DNA from: Bacteroidales bacterium
GTDB lineage: Bacteria; Bacteroidota; Bacteroidia; Bacteroidales; GCA-2748055
Direction: 5' to 3'
Length of the DNA stretch: 7,126 nt
Assembly: GCA_023135025.1 (NCBI GenBank)
Contig: JAGLTY010000107.1
Span: 1-7,126, forward strand
The translations under genes and the position numbers were made by a program. Under the pieces are notes generated by a model, which was given only the letters and a program-made list of their open reading frames with translations, was not told the DNA's origin and ran no database searches. Of the stretch, positions 5,202 to 7,126 are shown in pieces. Each line of letters begins with the position of its first letter. The first letter of the stretch is position 1.

Positions 5202-7126
5202 CTAGTGAAGGAATGTAACATCGCCGGTAAGCAATTCCTGCAACCCATCGATGTATGTCACCCATGCTTTGTAAATATAGACCCCCGGTTGGACCAGTTC
5301 GCCTGATTTGAGGTAGCCATCCCATCCAATATAGACCTCATTGGTTTCCCATATCATCTCACCCCAACGGGTATAGATGATCATGTGCAATTTAACGGCA
5401 TTCTCCAGGTGGGGATGAAACACCGTATTGTCAATGGCATTCTCACCCCAGTTCCCCCCTGTGGGTCCGCTCCCATTCCATACAAAGGCGTTGGGAAAGA
5501 GCGTACTGCCTTCACCGTTCAAAACATTGATCAATTTTTCCCTGACCAGTGTATCGGGACAATTGTGCTCGCTCTTAACATAGAGGGAAACCGTGTAGAT
5601 TCCTTCCTCCCGGTAAACATGGGATGGATTTTCATCCCTTGATCTCTCTCCATCACCAAAATCCCAAATATATTCAGTGGAGTTGATTGAGTTGTTGACA
5701 AATTTGATCAACTGTTTCAGGTTCTTGACCTCCCGGGGATAAGCTTCAAATAGTGCTTGAGGATTTGGATGGATCAGTACGATCTGTTCGGTGGAATCCA
5801 CCCCGGATAAACCGTATGCTGTCAGCTTTACATGATGCTCCTTGCTTTCCCAGAATCTGTGTGTGGGTGTCGCCTCTGTGGAAAAGAATCCATCGTCAAA
5901 ATCCCAGATATAGGTGTCTGCATAAAGACTCTGATTTCTGAAGGTGACATCCAGGGGTGGGCAGCCCACAGAAGCGGGCTGAAACACAGCCTGGGGTGGT
6001 GGTGGTATGATCCGGACCTGTTTACTAATACTGTCCCGGCAATAGGGACTGAATGATTTAAGCTCCACATCGTAAATGCCCCAGGTATCGTAAATATGCT
6101 GGTCTGGATCTTTGAGTGTTTCGGAGGAACCATCTCCAAAATCCCAGCTATATGACCAATTTCCCGGTGAAGTCAGGTTGATCAGGAAGATCTCTGAACC
6201 AGGAAAGTCCTGGACCTGAGGGTTCACAAAAAAATTGGCTTCTGGAGACGGATATATGCGAATACTATCGTTCAGTGTATCTTTACATCCAAAGAGTGTC
6301 TCCACAATCAGCTGAATATAGAATACCGTATCTGTTTTGGGAACACCATAAATGGTATCTCCCTCTTCGACCCCGATAATCCAATCCCTGTAGTCGTAAT
6401 GATAGGAATAGGATACCTGGCTGTAGGGTGTTATTTGCCTGATGCCATCGCCGAAGTCCCAGGTATAGCTGTAATAGCCTTCCACACTTTCAAAATCCAC
6501 TTCAACAGGGCTGCACAGGTCATCATAGTTCGCTGTCAATTCTATTACCGGCAAAGGATGGACCTCCATTATCAGCGTGTCGTACAGATCGGTTTCACAG
6601 GAGTAGCTGCCGTGGTGTTCGATGATTTTCACCAGGTTGTATTGATTCAGTCCGACTCCGTTATTCAGGAGGAGGGAAAGGGTATCATTTGAAAGATTTC
6701 GCAGTGTATCCCGGGTTCCCTGTATATCAAGGACCAGTTCAAAGGTGGAGCTATCTGTACCGCTTATCACTATATCGCCAAAGGATTGGTTATCTGCTGT
6801 CTGGCACCATGCCGAGTCAGGAGTCAGGAATTCGGCATATGGAGGTTCCGCCACTACCAGTTCCACGGTGTCGGTACCCACACATCCATTTGCATCCGGT
6901 TCGCTTTCAAAAGAGATGATATGCCTTCCCGGTCCGGCAACGGTTGGATCAAACAATCCGGTGCTGCTGTCGATGATACCACTGCCGGTCCATGTTCCAA
7001 GAGCTGTCGCCGCTTCAAGGTCATAGGGAGTATCATATGTACAGAATGGATCCACAGGGGTGATGGTTCCATCTGGTCCGGGCCTTACCACAATATCTTC
7101 TGTATCCATGGCTGAGCAGGAATTCT
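5202..7126 (-). CDS. Secreted PKD-repeat protein with type IX secretion (gliding-motility type) C-terminal domain (partial, N-terminus beyond right edge)
   Basis: The frame stays open through the right edge, so the Met at 7109 is probably internal: codons before it (NSCSA) read on from an earlier domain, and no signal peptide follows it. Numbering from that Met, residues about 20-87 are an Ig-like repeat (GTWTGSGIID, GRHIISFES). Four PKD domains follow, marked by WDFGDG at 217, WDFGDG at 322, WDFDDG at 402 and WDFGDG at 482. Residues about 535-635 are the C-terminal sorting domain (LFPNAF, YTRWGEMIWET, GWDGYLKSG, GVYIYKAWV, ending GDVTFLH), resembling the gliding motility-associated C-terminal family (TIGR04131/CHU_C). 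Such proteins enter the periplasm by Sec and are moved to the surface or medium by the type IX system, which uses this domain as its signal. PKD modules are usually adhesive or spacer units; no catalytic domain is visible. The substrate or partner is unknown. Confidence 0.9.
   Translation of the reverse strand, partial: NSCSAMDTEDIVVRPGPDGTITPVDPFCTYDTPYDLEAATALGTWTGSGIIDSSTGLFDPTVAGPGRHIISFESEPDANGCVGTDTVELVVAEPPYAEFLTPDSAWCQTADNQSFGDIVISGTDSSTFELVLDIQGTRDTLRNLSNDTLSLLLNNGVGLNQYNLVKIIEHHGSYSCETDLYDTLIMEVHPLPVIELTANYDDLCSPVEVDFESVEGYYSYTWDFGDGIRQITPYSQVSYSYHYDYRDWIIGVEEGDTIYGVPKTDTVFYIQLIVETLFGCKDTLNDSIRIYPSPEANFFVNPQVQDFPGSEIFLINLTSPGNWSYSWDFGDGSSETLKDPDQHIYDTWGIYDVELKSFSPYCRDSISKQVRIIPPPPQAVFQPASVGCPPLDVTFRNQSLYADTYIWDFDDGFFSTEATPTHRFWESKEHHVKLTAYGLSGVDSTEQIVLIHPNPQALFEAYPREVKNLKQLIKFVNNSINSTEYIWDFGDGERSRDENPSHVYREEGIYTVSLYVKSEHNCPDTLVREKLINVLNGEGSTLFPNAFVWNGSGPTGGNWGENAIDNTVFHPHLENAVKLHMIIYTRWGEMIWETNEVYIGWDGYLKSGELVQPGVYIYKAWVTYIDGLQELLTGDVTFLH

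Noticed and set aside
5645..6470. Recurring DNA segment similar to CCATCNCCAAAATCCCA, seen four times about 240-310 bases apart
   Set aside because: It is the reverse-strand coding of the WDFGDG motif in each PKD domain. It is not a CRISPR array or an independent DNA repeat.
5385..7115. Many plus-strand open frames and one minus-strand frame within the PKD gene
   Set aside because: They overlap a frame with clear PKD and sorting-domain motifs along its whole length and have no recognisable content.
7120..7125. GAATTC (EcoRI site) at the window end, with another at 925-930
   Set aside because: A single six-base site at the edge is expected by chance and is not evidence of a cloning junction.

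Overview
The window looks like a chromosomal segment from a member of the Bacteroidota, most likely a Bacteroidales/Marinilabiliales-type free-living or sediment lineage (inference). Four things point there. The right-hand gene is a PKD-repeat protein ending in the gliding-motility/type IX secretion C-terminal domain. The ammonia-dependent asparagine synthetase AsnA has a Bacteroides-like start and end. The lipoprotein with a PD40 propeller is of a type common in this phylum. Most genes lack a strong Shine-Dalgarno sequence. Coding density is high and no stretch over 300 bases is gene-free. I see no tRNA, rRNA, CRISPR array, transposase or integrase.

Left edge (1-782, minus): the first 260 codons of a membrane-anchored multiheme c-type cytochrome of the NapC/NirT/NrfH kind, cut by the window edge. 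It has three N-terminal membrane helices and three visible heme motifs, the first of them CX3CH. A 176-base divergent intergenic region (783-958) follows, with one weak promoter candidate for the rightward genes and a short AT-rich inverted repeat in front of the cytochrome gene.

Middle (959-4086, plus): three closely spaced genes that are probably one operon. They are an exported DsrE-family protein with an unusually good ribosome binding site, a lipoprotein with an N-terminal beta-sandwich and a six-motif PD40 (TolB-like) propeller, and an aldo/keto reductase with a C-terminal two-[4Fe-4S] ferredoxin-like domain. The last two are only 5 bases apart. The cytochrome, DsrE protein and Fe-S reductase give this half a redox flavour, but nothing in the sequence proves a shared pathway.

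Right (4098-7126, minus): asnA, convergent with the reductase gene across an 11-base gap, and upstream of it a large secreted protein with four PKD domains, cut by the right edge. These look like ordinary housekeeping and surface-protein genes.

I found no convincing evidence for a completely new system. The best leads are the cytochrome/exported-DsrE divergent pair with its non-standard first heme motif, and the tight pairing of the propeller lipoprotein with the Fe-S aldo/keto reductase.
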